Of a stretch of DNA of 58,683 nucleotides, positions 42,195 to 50,709 are shown piece after piece. Under the pieces are notes generated by a model. It had not been told where the DNA came from. It saw only the letters and a program-made list of their open reading frames with translations, and searched no databases. The position numbers were made by a program, and so were the translations under genes. The stretch covers positions 1 to 58,683 of the forward strand of contig CAIVPR010000096.1 in the NCBI GenBank assembly GCA_903907865.1. The letters are read 5' to 3'. Source of the stretch: an uncultured Acidobacteriia bacterium (GTDB lineage: Bacteria; Acidobacteriota; Terriglobia; Bryobacterales; Bryobacteraceae). How positions within the stretch are numbered: the first letter of the stretch is position 1; the number at the start of each line of letters is the position of its first letter.

Positions 42195-44240
42195 CTACTT
42201 CCAAATGGCGTTGGTGAAGGCTCCGTCGCCTGCCACATCCCACACCGCCAGGCGGGCCCATTTCCAGCTTGGTTCGTCGAGCGTCCAGTCGAACCTCTTG
42301 ATGCCAAACAGGCCCGTCGTCCCTAGGTCGATGGTCTTGCGGTGGGTTTCGTTGCCGTCGCCCCAGACGATTTCAGCCATCTTCAGCGGGAATGTCCACT
42401 GCGCGTCCGCCACGACGCGAACACCCTTCGCCGACGGCGTCCAGCGTACGCCCGGCAGGAGGATTTCGCCCGTCGTGACGAAACCGTCGCCCTTCGCCAG
42501 CGCGTCCAAGACCTTGGAGTAGTTGTTCCAGTGGGGGAGTTCCGCCAGTCGCACGTAGTTGATGTTCATGTGGGCATAGAGTTCGTGGGTGTCGTCCAAT
42601 TGGAAGACGTCGACCTCGCCGAACAGCTTCTTGCGCAGCCCGAGGTTCGCGAGGTCGTCGTGCACCTTGAACCCGCGTTCGCCAAGGCGGGGCGAAGAGA
42701 GGTCGGACGGCATCGCCTTCCACCCGGTACCAAAGTACTGGGTGTCACGAAACCACGAAGTCTCCAAAATTTTTTCCGGGAAGCCGGTCGAGCCTTTGGT
42801 GCGGGGATGGGTCTCGTAAACGAACGCCTTCTCCTCGCGGACTAGGCGCAGCAGGTCGTCCGCGTCCCGGACTTTATAGACCGTTCCGAAGTCTGGATCC
42901 GTCGATTTCCAGTCCCCGGACTCCCTTTTCATGGCCCACATTACTGGCTTGGGGAACGTTAAAGCCCAGTGGCCTCCGAAGTAAACATCGGCCTCTTCGC
43001 TGGGTATTACCAGGAAGTCGGGGGACGAGTGCGCTTGAGCCATTTCGTAATACTTCTGGAGCTCCTTGAAGCGCACTGGTCCCGGGTCCTGGGGGTGTAG
43101 GTCGCCGTGGAAGTCCATGATGATGGCGGCGTCCACCCCGATCTCTTTGAGTACCGGCTTCCATGGAGGTGTCCACTTGGGGCCCGCGGCGATCGCCTGT
43201 TCGGTGAACGCGAAGTGCCAGTGGGGGGCGACGGTCTTGAAGCCGGGCAGGGGGATGAAATGGTCGCGGCGGGTCAGGGCGATGGCGTCCGAGAGCAGCG
43301 CGGGGGGCGCACCGTCGGAGAGCATCAAGAACAGGCCCATGTGCTGGACGGTGCCGGGGGGCGCGTTCATCCAAGGGTAGTAGGGGCTGTTGTCGTCCGG
43401 AAGCTGGCGCACTCCGAGGCCGACGTGGCCGCGCCAGGCCCGCCGCCACGCATAGCCCATGTTGGACGTGTAGTCGCGGGCGAAGAAGTACTGGTGCGGG
43501 GGAGGGAAGACGGCGACGCTGCCGCTTGGGGTCTTGGCCGCGATGGTCCGGTAGCGCACGGCGAGGGGGTCGCGTTCCGAGGCAACGGGGATCCGGCCGG
43601 TGTGCACGTCTGGGCTGGCGGGTTCGAACCAAGAGGTCCATGTCTCCATGTTGTTGCCGGGGCGGCGGTCGGCGGCGGGTTGGTAGTCGACGCCCGCATC
43701 GTAGAAGTAGGCGACATCGGGCGCGTTGGTGGCGAGGCGGGCCTCCTGAAGGATGAGGCGGGTGCCGGGGTAGAAGGTGTAGACGAGGGTGCCCGAGAAG
43801 GTGCCGACGACGAGGCCCGAGTACTCGACCTCGATGCGGTTGCCGACCGTGCGGGCGGAGACGCCGGAGGGTTGGAAGTCCTGTTGGTTGCGTCGAGTCC
43901 CGTCCGGATGGGCGGGCGGCAGGTCAAAGAACTGGTCCCAGCCGCCGCGACGGACTCCGGTTTCGATGAAGTAAACCGGTTGGGCATTCTCGAGGATGCG
44001 CTTGCCGCCGGTTTGCACGGATTGGAGGACCGGTGCCTTGGGGTTGGTGCCGAAGTCGGCCGACCAGGGATGTCCGGCTTCGTCCTGCCATGTGACGCGC
44101 AGCGTTTCGCCAACAAGGTCGGCGTGGACGGGGCCGGGCTGGACACGGGAAACATCGACAGGGATCGCCCCCACTGCCGGAAGCACCGCAAGCGCCCAAC
44201 AAGCCAGGTGGTTCCGAACTGCCGCACGTGTTTCCCGCAT
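42195..44240 (-). CDS. large secreted protein with PHP-like metal motif, unknown
   Basis: A 681-residue exported protein (signal NHLACWALAVLPAVGA). The first half is rich in strands and aromatic residues (YSGLVVGTFSGTLVYTFYPG, YFYDAGVDYQPAADRR) and looks like a carbohydrate-associated beta-sandwich. The second half contains IIMDFHGDLHPQDPG and VIPSEEADVYFGGHW, an H-x-D-x-H and Glu pattern reminiscent of PHP metallohydrolases, and ends in an immunoglobulin-like tail. GGAGG five bases before the ATG at 44240 fixes the start. Substrate unknown; perhaps a polysaccharide or phosphodiester. Confidence 0.75.
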   Translation of the reverse strand: MRETRAAVRNHLACWALAVLPAVGAIPVDVSRVQPGPVHADLVGETLRVTWQDEAGHPWSADFGTNPKAPVLQSVQTGGKRILENAQPVYFIETGVRRGGWDQFFDLPPAHPDGTRRNQQDFQPSGVSARTVGNRIEVEYSGLVVGTFSGTLVYTFYPGTRLILQEARLATNAPDVAYFYDAGVDYQPAADRRPGNNMETWTSWFEPASPDVHTGRIPVASERDPLAVRYRTIAAKTPSGSVAVFPPPHQYFFARDYTSNMGYAWRRAWRGHVGLGVRQLPDDNSPYYPWMNAPPGTVQHMGLFLMLSDGAPPALLSDAIALTRRDHFIPLPGFKTVAPHWHFAFTEQAIAAGPKWTPPWKPVLKEIGVDAAIIMDFHGDLHPQDPGPVRFKELQKYYEMAQAHSSPDFLVIPSEEADVYFGGHWALTFPKPVMWAMKRESGDWKSTDPDFGTVYKVRDADDLLRLVREEKAFVYETHPRTKGSTGFPEKILETSWFRDTQYFGTGWKAMPSDLSSPRLGERGFKVHDDLANLGLRKKLFGEVDVFQLDDTHELYAHMNINYVRLAELPHWNNYSKVLDALAKGDGFVTTGEILLPGVRWTPSAKGVRVVADAQWTFPLKMAEIVWGDGNETHRKTIDLGTTGLFGIKRFDWTLDEPSWKWARLAVWDVAGDGAFTNAIWK

Positions 44241-44592
44241 AGGCCCTCCCTTGCCCGGGCCCCGAGGGCGGCGTTCGGGCATGATCCCACCAACGCATGT
44301 TACAACCACCTGTCCCGCCACCTGTCGCGGGACAGGCTGACGGACCCGTTTGGACTCCGGGCGCGAAGAAACGCGTTCGGATTTCTACGGACGTAGCAGC
44401 GGTTATCCCCGCTTCTTGAAACACGAAGCGGTGTGGGATATTCGCCACAAAAACGGGGAACGCGCGTCGTGAACCGGCTGAAAAACCAAGGGCTATCCGT
44501 TTGGATGTGACTCAAGGTGGCCGAGCGTTTCAGTCCCTGGGGCGCAGGCGGTCCAAGCGGTCATGGAACCGGTCGGACCAGGGGGGGGTGCA
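44241..44592. other. noncoding region with two hairpins
   Basis: This gap between the divergent secreted protein and the subtilisin has a perfect stem CCTGTCCCGC (44309-44318) with GCGGGACAGG (44327-44336). A nested dyad around CGCTTC...GAAGCG lies near 44409-44429, with flanking TATCCC and GGGATA pairing too. No known riboswitch was recognised and no open frame here looks real. Confidence 0.4.
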
Positions 44593-44621
44593 TTGACAAT
44601 CGGAATCTGGTTTACTAGAAG
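44593..44621 (+). promoter_or_regulatory. possible promoter of the subtilisin gene
   Basis: TTGACA (44593-44598) is a perfect -35 box. Seventeen bases on, TAGAAG (44616-44621) matches four of six -10 positions. The ATG at 44626 follows almost at once, so a leaderless message is possible if this is right. AGAAGAG before the ATG could instead be a weak ribosome site. Confidence 0.4.
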
Positions 44622-44625
44622 AGTC

Positions 44626-46581
44626 ATGACAACGACAACTTTTGTTCGACGTACGTCCTTTGGTGCCTTGGCACTGTGCCTCTTCGCCGGGGTCGCGGTA
44701 GCAGGCAGCCTTGCTCCGGACTTGGCTTTGCTTCCGGCGAATCGGACCGTGGAAGTGATTGTGAGCTACACGGGTACCCAGCGCCCCAATGTTCCGGGGA
44801 CCAAGTTGCAGGACGGCGAGTCCCGTGGCTGGTCGCTGCACAGGATGACAGCCCGCGAGGCTGCGATTGCCGCAAAGATGGGCGGCGTTGCCCACGTGAC
44901 GGTGAATCGCCCGGTCTTCGGCGTTTCCACCACGGTTACCCCTGTTTACGACTACGCGCCCCAGACGATGCAGCCGACCGCTTACGGCAGTGACGGCAGC
45001 TTCCTCAACTCCTACTCGAACCAAGGCTCAGGCGTCGGGGTGGTGCTGATTGACAGCGGCGTCACCGTGAACGCGGACTTGATGCGCGGCGGCAAGTCGA
45101 TCGTCACCTACAGCCAGAACTTTTCGTCGGATACGGACACGCTCGACCATTACGGTCACGGCACGCACGTTGCGGGCATCATCGCGGGCAATGGAGCGAA
45201 TTCCGTCGCGGGCGGTTACAAGGCCAACGGCAAGTACATCAACATCCACGGTATCGCCGAAGGCGTCCAGATCATCAACCTCAAGGTTCTGAACACGGCG
45301 GGCACGTCGACCGACTCGCGAGTGGTGGCGGCGATCGAACAGGCTATCAAGCTGAAGAAGACCCGTCCCGATCTGAACATCAAGGTCATCAACCTGTCCC
45401 TGGGACGTCCGGTTTTCGAGCCGACGACCAAGGACCCGCTTTGCCATGCCGCCGAGTTGGCTTGGGAGAGCGGTATCACGGTTGTGGTCGCCGCCGGCAA
45501 CTGGGGCCGCTCCAATTTTGCGGGAACCCACGGCTACGGGACCATCACCTCGCCGGGCAACGACGCGATCGTGCTGACGGTTGGCGCCATCAACACCGAG
45601 AGCACGCCGCTGCGTAGCAACGACAAGATGACGACCTACAGCTCCAAGGGTCCGACGATTTATGAGCACGTGGTCAAGCCGGACTTGGTCGCTCCCGGCA
45701 ACAAGATCTTCGCGGTCCTGTCAGTCGGCTCGACCTTGCAGGCCACCAACACCGTAGTGCCGAATCCGGCCAACCCGAACAGCCCGCAGTACATCTCGTT
45801 GAGCGGCACCAGCATGTCGACCGGCGAGGCTGCCGGCGCGGTGGCTGCTCTCGTGGGTGCGCAGCCGAGCCTGACGCCTGACCAGATCAAGGCCCGCCTG
45901 ATGAAGACGGCGGCAAAGCTGCCTCGCGTCGCTTACAAGGTGGTAACCACCGATCCTGCGACCGGGAAGCAGACAACCTACGAGATCCAGAACGACATCT
46001 TCACGGTTGGTGCCGGCTCGTTGGATCTGAGTTCGGCTCTTTCGAAGAGCGTGAGTGACCCGGCTTATACGATCTCGGCCAGGAAGACTGCGGTTTCCCC
46101 TGTTGTGGTCCCGAAGTTCAGCAGCAGCGGCAAGCTGATCAGCATGCTGATCAAGAATTACTCGGCAGTGTGGGGTGACTCGGCTGTCTGGGGCGACTCC
46201 GCGGTGTGGGGCGACGACTCGGCCGTCTGGGGTGACTCGGCGGTGTGGGGCGACTCGGCCGTCTGGGGCGACTCGGCCGTCTGGGGAGACTCGGCCGTCT
46301 GGGGTGACTCGGCTGTCTGGGGCGACTCGGCTGTCTGGGGCGACTCCGCTGTCTGGGGTGACTCGGCTGTGTGGGGCGACTCGGCTGTCTGGGGCGATGT
46401 TGTGCCTTGGGCCAACGTCACCAACTGGGCGAAGTCCGCAGTGTGGGGTGACTCGGCAGTGTGGGGCGATTCGGCTGTCTGGGGTGACTCGGCGGTTTGG
46501 GGTGACTCCGCTGTCTGGGGCGACATCATCGGTACCGACCCCGACACGGGCGAGGTTCCTCCTCCTCCCAGCGGCAACTAA
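44626..46581 (+). CDS. secreted subtilisin-like S8 peptidase with SAVWGD repeats
   Basis: A 651-residue exported serine protease. After a signal peptide (ALALCLFAGVAVAG) and an I9-like propeptide (VEVIVSYTGTQRP), the S8 domain has Asp143 (VVLIDSGV), His178 (YGHGTHVAGI), an oxyanion Asn in VAAGNWGRS and Ser396 (LSGTSMSTGEAAGAVAAL). From residue 513 the C-terminus consists of 18 SAVWGD hexapeptides: thirteen (one extra Asp after the third), then a break (VVPWANVTNWAK), then five. It ends with a short DPDTGEVPPPPSG tail. The repeats are Trp/Asp-rich and may bind metal, cell wall or another protein; from memory they are known in several bacterial S8 proteases but unexplained. Confidence 0.92.
   Translation: MTTTTFVRRTSFGALALCLFAGVAVAGSLAPDLALLPANRTVEVIVSYTGTQRPNVPGTKLQDGESRGWSLHRMTAREAAIAAKMGGVAHVTVNRPVFGVSTTVTPVYDYAPQTMQPTAYGSDGSFLNSYSNQGSGVGVVLIDSGVTVNADLMRGGKSIVTYSQNFSSDTDTLDHYGHGTHVAGIIAGNGANSVAGGYKANGKYINIHGIAEGVQIINLKVLNTAGTSTDSRVVAAIEQAIKLKKTRPDLNIKVINLSLGRPVFEPTTKDPLCHAAELAWESGITVVVAAGNWGRSNFAGTHGYGTITSPGNDAIVLTVGAINTESTPLRSNDKMTTYSSKGPTIYEHVVKPDLVAPGNKIFAVLSVGSTLQATNTVVPNPANPNSPQYISLSGTSMSTGEAAGAVAALVGAQPSLTPDQIKARLMKTAAKLPRVAYKVVTTDPATGKQTTYEIQNDIFTVGAGSLDLSSALSKSVSDPAYTISARKTAVSPVVVPKFSSSGKLISMLIKNYSAVWGDSAVWGDSAVWGDDSAVWGDSAVWGDSAVWGDSAVWGDSAVWGDSAVWGDSAVWGDSAVWGDSAVWGDSAVWGDVVPWANVTNWAKSAVWGDSAVWGDSAVWGDSAVWGDSAVWGDIIGTDPDTGEVPPPPSGN
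46162..46524 (+). repeat. in-gene tandem 18-base repeats encoding SAVWGD
   Basis: Eighteen copies of an 18-base unit lie in two blocks: 46162-46398 (three copies, an extra GAC, ten copies) and 46435-46524 (five copies). All copies give the same hexapeptide. The third positions vary (TCG/TCC, GCA/GCC/GCT/GCG, GTG/GTC/GTT, GGT/GGC, GAC/GAT), so the copies are not recent perfect duplicates. Confidence 0.95.
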
Positions 46582-46606
46582 ACGCTGCATCCAAGCCAAA
46601 AAGACT

Positions 46607-46632
46607 ACGGCCCCGGAGAGATCCGGGGCCGT
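46607..46632. terminator. bidirectional terminator hairpin
   Basis: ACGGCCCCGGA (46607-46617) pairs perfectly with TCCGGGGCCGT (46622-46632) around a GAGA tetraloop, giving an 11-base stem. An A-rich stretch lies on the left. It sits between the converging subtilisin and Uma2 genes and likely ends both transcripts. Confidence 0.85.
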
Positions 46633-46687
46633 TGTGCGTTTGGGGACTGTATCTACAGCCAAGCCGAGCCGCGACCGCCAGGGCACC

Positions 46688-47182
46688 CTACTTCAGTTCA
46701 TCGAGGGGTACTTCGATGAGCGGGTCCGCAGTCCGCAATATGCCGTCGCGCGCTTCCCTCATTCCGTCCATCGTGTACTGGAACGCCCGCCGGGTGCGGG
46801 GATTGACGACCCATACATGCCGCACGCCGAAATTCAGGTAGTCGTCGATGCGCTCCTGCATGTCGTACATGCTGTCGTCGCGCGAGAGGATTTCGATGCA
46901 GAGGAACGGCGGTTCGCGCAGGATGGGGGTTGTGGGGAGTGGTCCGAGGACGACGGTGATGTCGGGAACGCGGAATCGCTCCCGGCGGACTTGGACGCGC
47001 TGTTCAGGCAGGACGGTTATACTCCATTGACGTTCCCGTGAAAATAGATAGGCTGCCAGCTGCATCTGCAGTCGGCTATGGTCGGTCTCGCCGAGATTCC
47101 TCTCTTGGATGGCACCATCAATGTATTCGCGGTCGGGATGGTAGCTGGTCCACAGATACTCTTCTAACGTCGCTGCGGCCAT
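46688..47182 (-). CDS. Uma2/DUF820-family endonuclease-like protein
   Basis: A 164-residue protein of the Uma2 family (PD-(D/E)XK fold): TLEEYLWTSYHPDREYIDGA, RFRVPDITVVLGPL with the PD motif, PFLCIEILSRDDSMYDMQER (ExxS then DxxxK-like), and FGVRHVWVVNPRTRRAFQY. Members are common in cyanobacteria and acidobacteria and their substrate is unknown. AAGGAG six bases upstream supports the ATG at 47182. It is the last gene of the Tat-MoxR-VWA operon, which has the terminator downstream. Confidence 0.85.
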   Translation of the reverse strand: MAAATLEEYLWTSYHPDREYIDGAIQERNLGETDHSRLQMQLAAYLFSRERQWSITVLPEQRVQVRRERFRVPDITVVLGPLPTTPILREPPFLCIEILSRDDSMYDMQERIDDYLNFGVRHVWVVNPRTRRAFQYTMDGMREARDGILRTADPLIEVPLDELK

Positions 47183-47213
47183 GAGATGCTCCTTGGGACG
47201 GCCTTCCCACGTT

Positions 47214-48401
47214 TCAGTGGATCGTGCGGGTCTTGTTGTTGACGTAATCCATCAGCAGGTACTGGCCGAGATTGTGCGGGGACGCGAAATACGCCTTGCC
47301 ACGGCAGATGCGCGTCACCTGCTGGACGAAGTCGATCAGCCCGTATTCCCTGGCCAGCATGAACGTGTTGATCATGATGCCCTGCCGTTTGCACCGACTG
47401 ACCTCCTCAAGCGTTCGTGCAATTACCAGCGGATCGAGGCCGAACGCATTCCGGTAGATGCGGCCGTCCTCCAAGGTCAGCGCCGACGGCTTGCCGTCTG
47501 TGATCATGATGATCTGCTTCATATCCTTGCGCTCTTGTTGGAGCAGCCGTTGGGCAAGGATGAGCCCTTCGCGCGTATTCGTGTACCACGGGCCGACCTG
47601 GGCCCGAGCCAAGTCCGAAATACGCAGTTCCTCTGCGGAATCGTGGAACAGGACCAGGCGCAGGCTGTCGCCCGGGTATTGGTTTCGGATCAGGTGCGTC
47701 AGCGCCATGGCCACGCGCTTGGCGGGAGTGAAGCGGTCCTCCCCGTAGAGGATCATGCTGTGGCTGCAATCCAGCATCAGCACCGTCGCGCACGAACTCT
47801 GGTATTCGGACTGGTTGACGTGGAGATCCTCGTATTCCAGGTCGATCGGAACCTTGACGCCCTCGCGCCGGAACGCCGAAAACATGGTTTCGGTGACGTC
47901 GAGGTTCATTGAATCGCCGAATTCGTATGGCTTGGCGCCGCCTGAGGATTCGATGCCGGTGGCATAGTCGCGGGTGTCGTGGCGTCCGAAGCTGGATTTG
48001 CCCAACGGGCCCAGCAGATCCTTGAGCGAGTTGTAGCCGAGGAAATCGAGCCCCTTGTCGGTGGCTTGGAATTTGACGTTGCCGTCGCCCGAGCGGTCGA
48101 CGTTGATGTGCCCGGCCTCCTCCAGCTTCTTCACCAGCTTGTCGACCAGCTTGTCCCACTGATCCGGCGTCATGGCGGAGAGCTTTTCGGCCAGTTCGCG
48201 GGCGCGCTCGTCGTCATACAGCCCCCGCTCCAAGGCCTCCATGATGGCGAGCTTGAGGTCGTCGAGGCTGTCCGGGTTCCAGTCGGAGAACTGGAGGTTG
48301 AAGCCGCTTTCGAGGAGGAAGTCGGCCAGCGCGCGCATCAGATCCTCGGCTTCAATGCCGAGGTCGTCGCCTTCGAACTTCGAGAAGCGGATCCACTTCA
48401 T
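47214..48401 (-). CDS. VWA-domain protein, partner of MoxR ATPase
   Basis: A 395-residue cytosolic protein. The C-terminal half is a von Willebrand A domain with MIDAS motif [16 protein letters not shown], a Thr in NTREG and [17 protein letters not shown]. The N-terminal half is helical and charged ([37 protein letters not shown]), probably the ATPase-binding or substrate-handling part. Together with the AAA ATPase gene nine bases upstream it forms a MoxR-VWA pair, a design also used by magnesium and cobalt chelatases and by protein-maturation factors. The client is unknown. Confidence 0.88.
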   Translation of the reverse strand: MKWIRFSKFEGDDLGIEAEDLMRALADFLLESGFNLQFSDWNPDSLDDLKLAIMEALERGLYDDERARELAEKLSAMTPDQWDKLVDKLVKKLEEAGHINVDRSGDGNVKFQATDKGLDFLGYNSLKDLLGPLGKSSFGRHDTRDYATGIESSGGAKPYEFGDSMNLDVTETMFSAFRREGVKVPIDLEYEDLHVNQSEYQSSCATVLMLDCSHSMILYGEDRFTPAKRVAMALTHLIRNQYPGDSLRLVLFHDSAEELRISDLARAQVGPWYTNTREGLILAQRLLQQERKDMKQIIMITDGKPSALTLEDGRIYRNAFGLDPLVIARTLEEVSRCKRQGIMINTFMLAREYGLIDFVQQVTRICRGKAYFASPHNLGQYLLMDYVNNKTRTIH

Positions 48402-48409
48402 CTGGGCCT

Positions 48410-49939
48410 CTAGTTGAACTGCTGGCGGCGGCGGTTGCGGCGGAACTCCTCGTCGGGATCGGGCTCGGGTTCCGGGGCACGTTCGGGGCGTGTGCGGCGT
48501 TCGCCCGCCGCGAAGGTGAATTCCTCGCTGCGACCGATGCGGCGGTGCGCATGGAGCCCTTCCAGGATGAACTCGCCCGCGGAGGCGCGCACGGCGTCCG
48601 GCTCGTTGGCGGAGAGTCCCAGGGCGCGGGTCTTCTCCATCAGGCCCTGGATCGACATCAATTGCCGGAGCAAGGCTGCCGAGTCGACGTCGGCCCCCAT
48701 CTTCAGGGTGCCGCCGAGGTCGAACCACTGCACGATGGACTGCATGTTGACGCCCTCGAAATATTTGTCGAAGATCTTGCCGACCGCCAGCCGAACGAGA
48801 TCGCGGGCAACCGCCTCGCCACCTTTCATTTCGCCCTCGTATTCGAGCTCGATCTTGCCGGTGATGGCCGGGAGCGCCGCGTAGAGGTCCAGGATGCGCG
48901 GCACCGCCAGATCCTCGCCGTTACGAAGGGCGCGGCGCTCGGCGTTGGAGACGACGTTTTCTGTGACGGAAATCGGCAGCCGCTGCGAGACGCCGGAGCG
49001 CTTGTCGACCCGCTTGTCTTCGCGTGCCAGAAAGGCCACCTGCTCCACGGTCTCGGCGATATACGCTGGCAGCTTCGTGGCGACGTCGGAAGCTGGCCGC
49101 TTGGTCCAAGCCTCGGCGCGGGTGATGGCGATGCCGTGGTCGAGCGTGGCGGGGTAGTGCGTGCGGATTTCGCTGCCGATGCGGTCCTTCAGCGGTGTCA
49201 CGATCTTGCCGCGTGCCGTGTAGTCCTCGGGATTGGCCGTGAACGCCAGCAGAAGGTCCAAAGGCAGGCGGACCGGGTAGCCCTTGATCTGGACATCGCC
49301 CTCCTGCATGATGTTGAACAGGCCGACCTGGATCTTGCCCGCGAGGTCCGGCAGTTCATTGATGGCGAAAATGCAGCGGTTGGCACGGGGGACTAGGCCG
49401 TAGTGGATCGTCAACTCGTCCGAGATGTCCTGTCCCCGGCGGGCGGCCTTGATGGGGTCGATGTCGCCAATCATGTCGGCGATGGTGACGTCGGGTGTGG
49501 CCAGCTTTTCGATATAGCGGTCGGCAGCGGCCAGCCAGGCGATGGGGGTGTCGCCGCCGGACTCGGCCACCAAGGTGCGGCAGCGGCGGCAGATCGGCGT
49601 GTAGGGGTTGTCGTGGATCTCGCAACCGGCGACGTACGGCGTCCAATCGTCCAGCAGCGTGGTGAGCATGCGGATCAACTTGGTCTTGGCTTGGCCGCGC
49701 AGGCCCAGTAGGATGAAGTTGTGGCGCGAGAGGACGGCGTTGACCAGTTGCGGGATGACGGTGTCCTCGTAGCCGGTGATGCCGGGGAAGAGGGTCTCGC
49801 GCCGCTTCAGTTTGGCGGCGAGATTGGCCCGCAACTCATCCTTGACGCCGCGCTTGGCCAGGAAGGACTCCGACCACGGGCTGCCCCGCAATTCTGCCAA
49901 GGTCAATGGGAGGGCTTGCGGGGTAGTGGTAGTCTTCAT
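48410..49939 (-). CDS. MoxR/magnesium-chelatase-like AAA+ ATPase with Cys-rich insert
   Basis: A 509-residue AAA+ ATPase: Walker A FILLGLRGQAKTKL, Walker B RCIFAINELPDL (an unusual AINE form), VGLFNIMQEGDVQIKGYPVR and the Arg in TPLKDRIGSE. Between Walker A and B an insert has CEIHDNPYTPICRRCRTL, a three-to-four-Cys zinc-like site. The C-terminus is long and ends in an Arg/Pro/Glu-rich disordered tail (ERAPEPEPDPDEEFRRNRRR). It pairs with the VWA protein. The Tat-exported protein gene ends two bases upstream, so the three are probably one message. Confidence 0.88.
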   Translation of the reverse strand: MKTTTTPQALPLTLAELRGSPWSESFLAKRGVKDELRANLAAKLKRRETLFPGITGYEDTVIPQLVNAVLSRHNFILLGLRGQAKTKLIRMLTTLLDDWTPYVAGCEIHDNPYTPICRRCRTLVAESGGDTPIAWLAAADRYIEKLATPDVTIADMIGDIDPIKAARRGQDISDELTIHYGLVPRANRCIFAINELPDLAGKIQVGLFNIMQEGDVQIKGYPVRLPLDLLLAFTANPEDYTARGKIVTPLKDRIGSEIRTHYPATLDHGIAITRAEAWTKRPASDVATKLPAYIAETVEQVAFLAREDKRVDKRSGVSQRLPISVTENVVSNAERRALRNGEDLAVPRILDLYAALPAITGKIELEYEGEMKGGEAVARDLVRLAVGKIFDKYFEGVNMQSIVQWFDLGGTLKMGADVDSAALLRQLMSIQGLMEKTRALGLSANEPDAVRASAGEFILEGLHAHRRIGRSEEFTFAAGERRTRPERAPEPEPDPDEEFRRNRRRQQFN

Positions 49940-49940
49940 C

Positions 49941-50564
49941 TCACTCCGGGTTGAATTCGAAAATTTCGCTCTCGCACTTGAAGATGACTCGCCCGCCGGT
50001 TAGATTCTTCATTTCGTGGGTGAGCGGAATGAAGACGGCGCCGTCGGTGGACTGGCCCGGAATCAACCGGGTGGCCGCCATCGCGATTGCGGAGGCCGTG
50101 GCAGCGGCTTTCAGCCGGTTGGACATGCCGTAGGCCATGGTGCTCTGGCGACGCTGCTCGTAGCCGTTGTTGGCCCGCATGTGGGGGATGCCGTAGAGGG
50201 CGTTTTCGTAGGATGTGACCAGCTTGACGACGTCGTTGTGGGAGGCGTGGTCGAGGAGCAGGTCCACGACCTGGTTGGCCGGCAAGGCTGCAATCGCCGT
50301 CTCCTGGTGGACGTAGGAAAAGCCTTCGGGCTTCACGGTCCAGGCGATCTGGGAGCCATTGGCGACCGAGATCTGCAAGAGCCCGAAACCGGCCACGTGG
50401 TTGGGCAGGTGGGTCATGATCACCGTAAGCCCCTTGCGGCTGGCCGTCTGGAACTTCATGCCGTTGTTCTCGTACTCGATGACTTGGGCACGGGCTATGG
50501 ACAGGGTCGCAAGCGGCATGCCCGCGAATAGCAGGGACCGTCCGAACTGGCGACGTGTGGGCAC
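49941..50564 (-). CDS. Tat-exported small protein, unknown
   Basis: A 207-residue protein beginning MPTRRQFGRSLLFAGMPLAT, a twin-arginine signal with QAQV-like cleavage region. The mature part is rich in strands (VIEYENNGMKFQTASRKGLT, LPNHVAGFGLLQISVANG, TDGAVFIPLTHEMKNLTGGR). No enzyme motif is seen. It is first in the operon with the MoxR ATPase, VWA protein and Uma2 gene, so it may be the client or sensor of that complex; this is inference from position. Confidence 0.8.
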   Translation of the reverse strand: MPTRRQFGRSLLFAGMPLATLSIARAQVIEYENNGMKFQTASRKGLTVIMTHLPNHVAGFGLLQISVANGSQIAWTVKPEGFSYVHQETAIAALPANQVVDLLLDHASHNDVVKLVTSYENALYGIPHMRANNGYEQRRQSTMAYGMSNRLKAAATASAIAMAATRLIPGQSTDGAVFIPLTHEMKNLTGGRVIFKCESEIFEFNPE

Positions 50565-50645
50565 TGGTGACTACTAGATTATCCCCCTCGGTCGGGCCGA
50601 TGCTGCAAGCTGTCGAGGAGGTTATGTGACTGCGCTCATTTATTC

Positions 50646-50674
50646 TTGACACGGCCCTTCGGTCCGGTTATATT
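50646..50674 (+). promoter_or_regulatory. strong sigma-70-type promoter of the tetR-aarF operon
   Basis: TTGACA (50646-50651), a 17-base spacer and TATATT (50669-50674) match the housekeeping consensus at eleven of twelve positions. Transcription should begin near 50681. The GTG start of the regulator follows at 50710. A TGATCA palindrome in the leader could be part of an operator, but no longer symmetrical site is clear. Confidence 0.75.
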
Positions 50675-50709
50675 ATGAGCATGATCACTTTAGAGCGGCG
50701 GCCGATGCC

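Noticed and set aside
44309-44336. A riboswitch upstream of the subtilisin
   Set aside because: Only simple hairpins are visible and none of the conserved cores I know is present.
46162-46524. Possible CRISPR array because of regular repeats
   Set aside because: The units are 18 bases with no spacers, lie in frame inside a protease gene and encode one hexapeptide.
46158-46577. An antisense frame in the SAVWGD region giving repeated SPQTAE
   Set aside because: It is the mirror of the repeats in the subtilisin gene, with no start context or independent homology.
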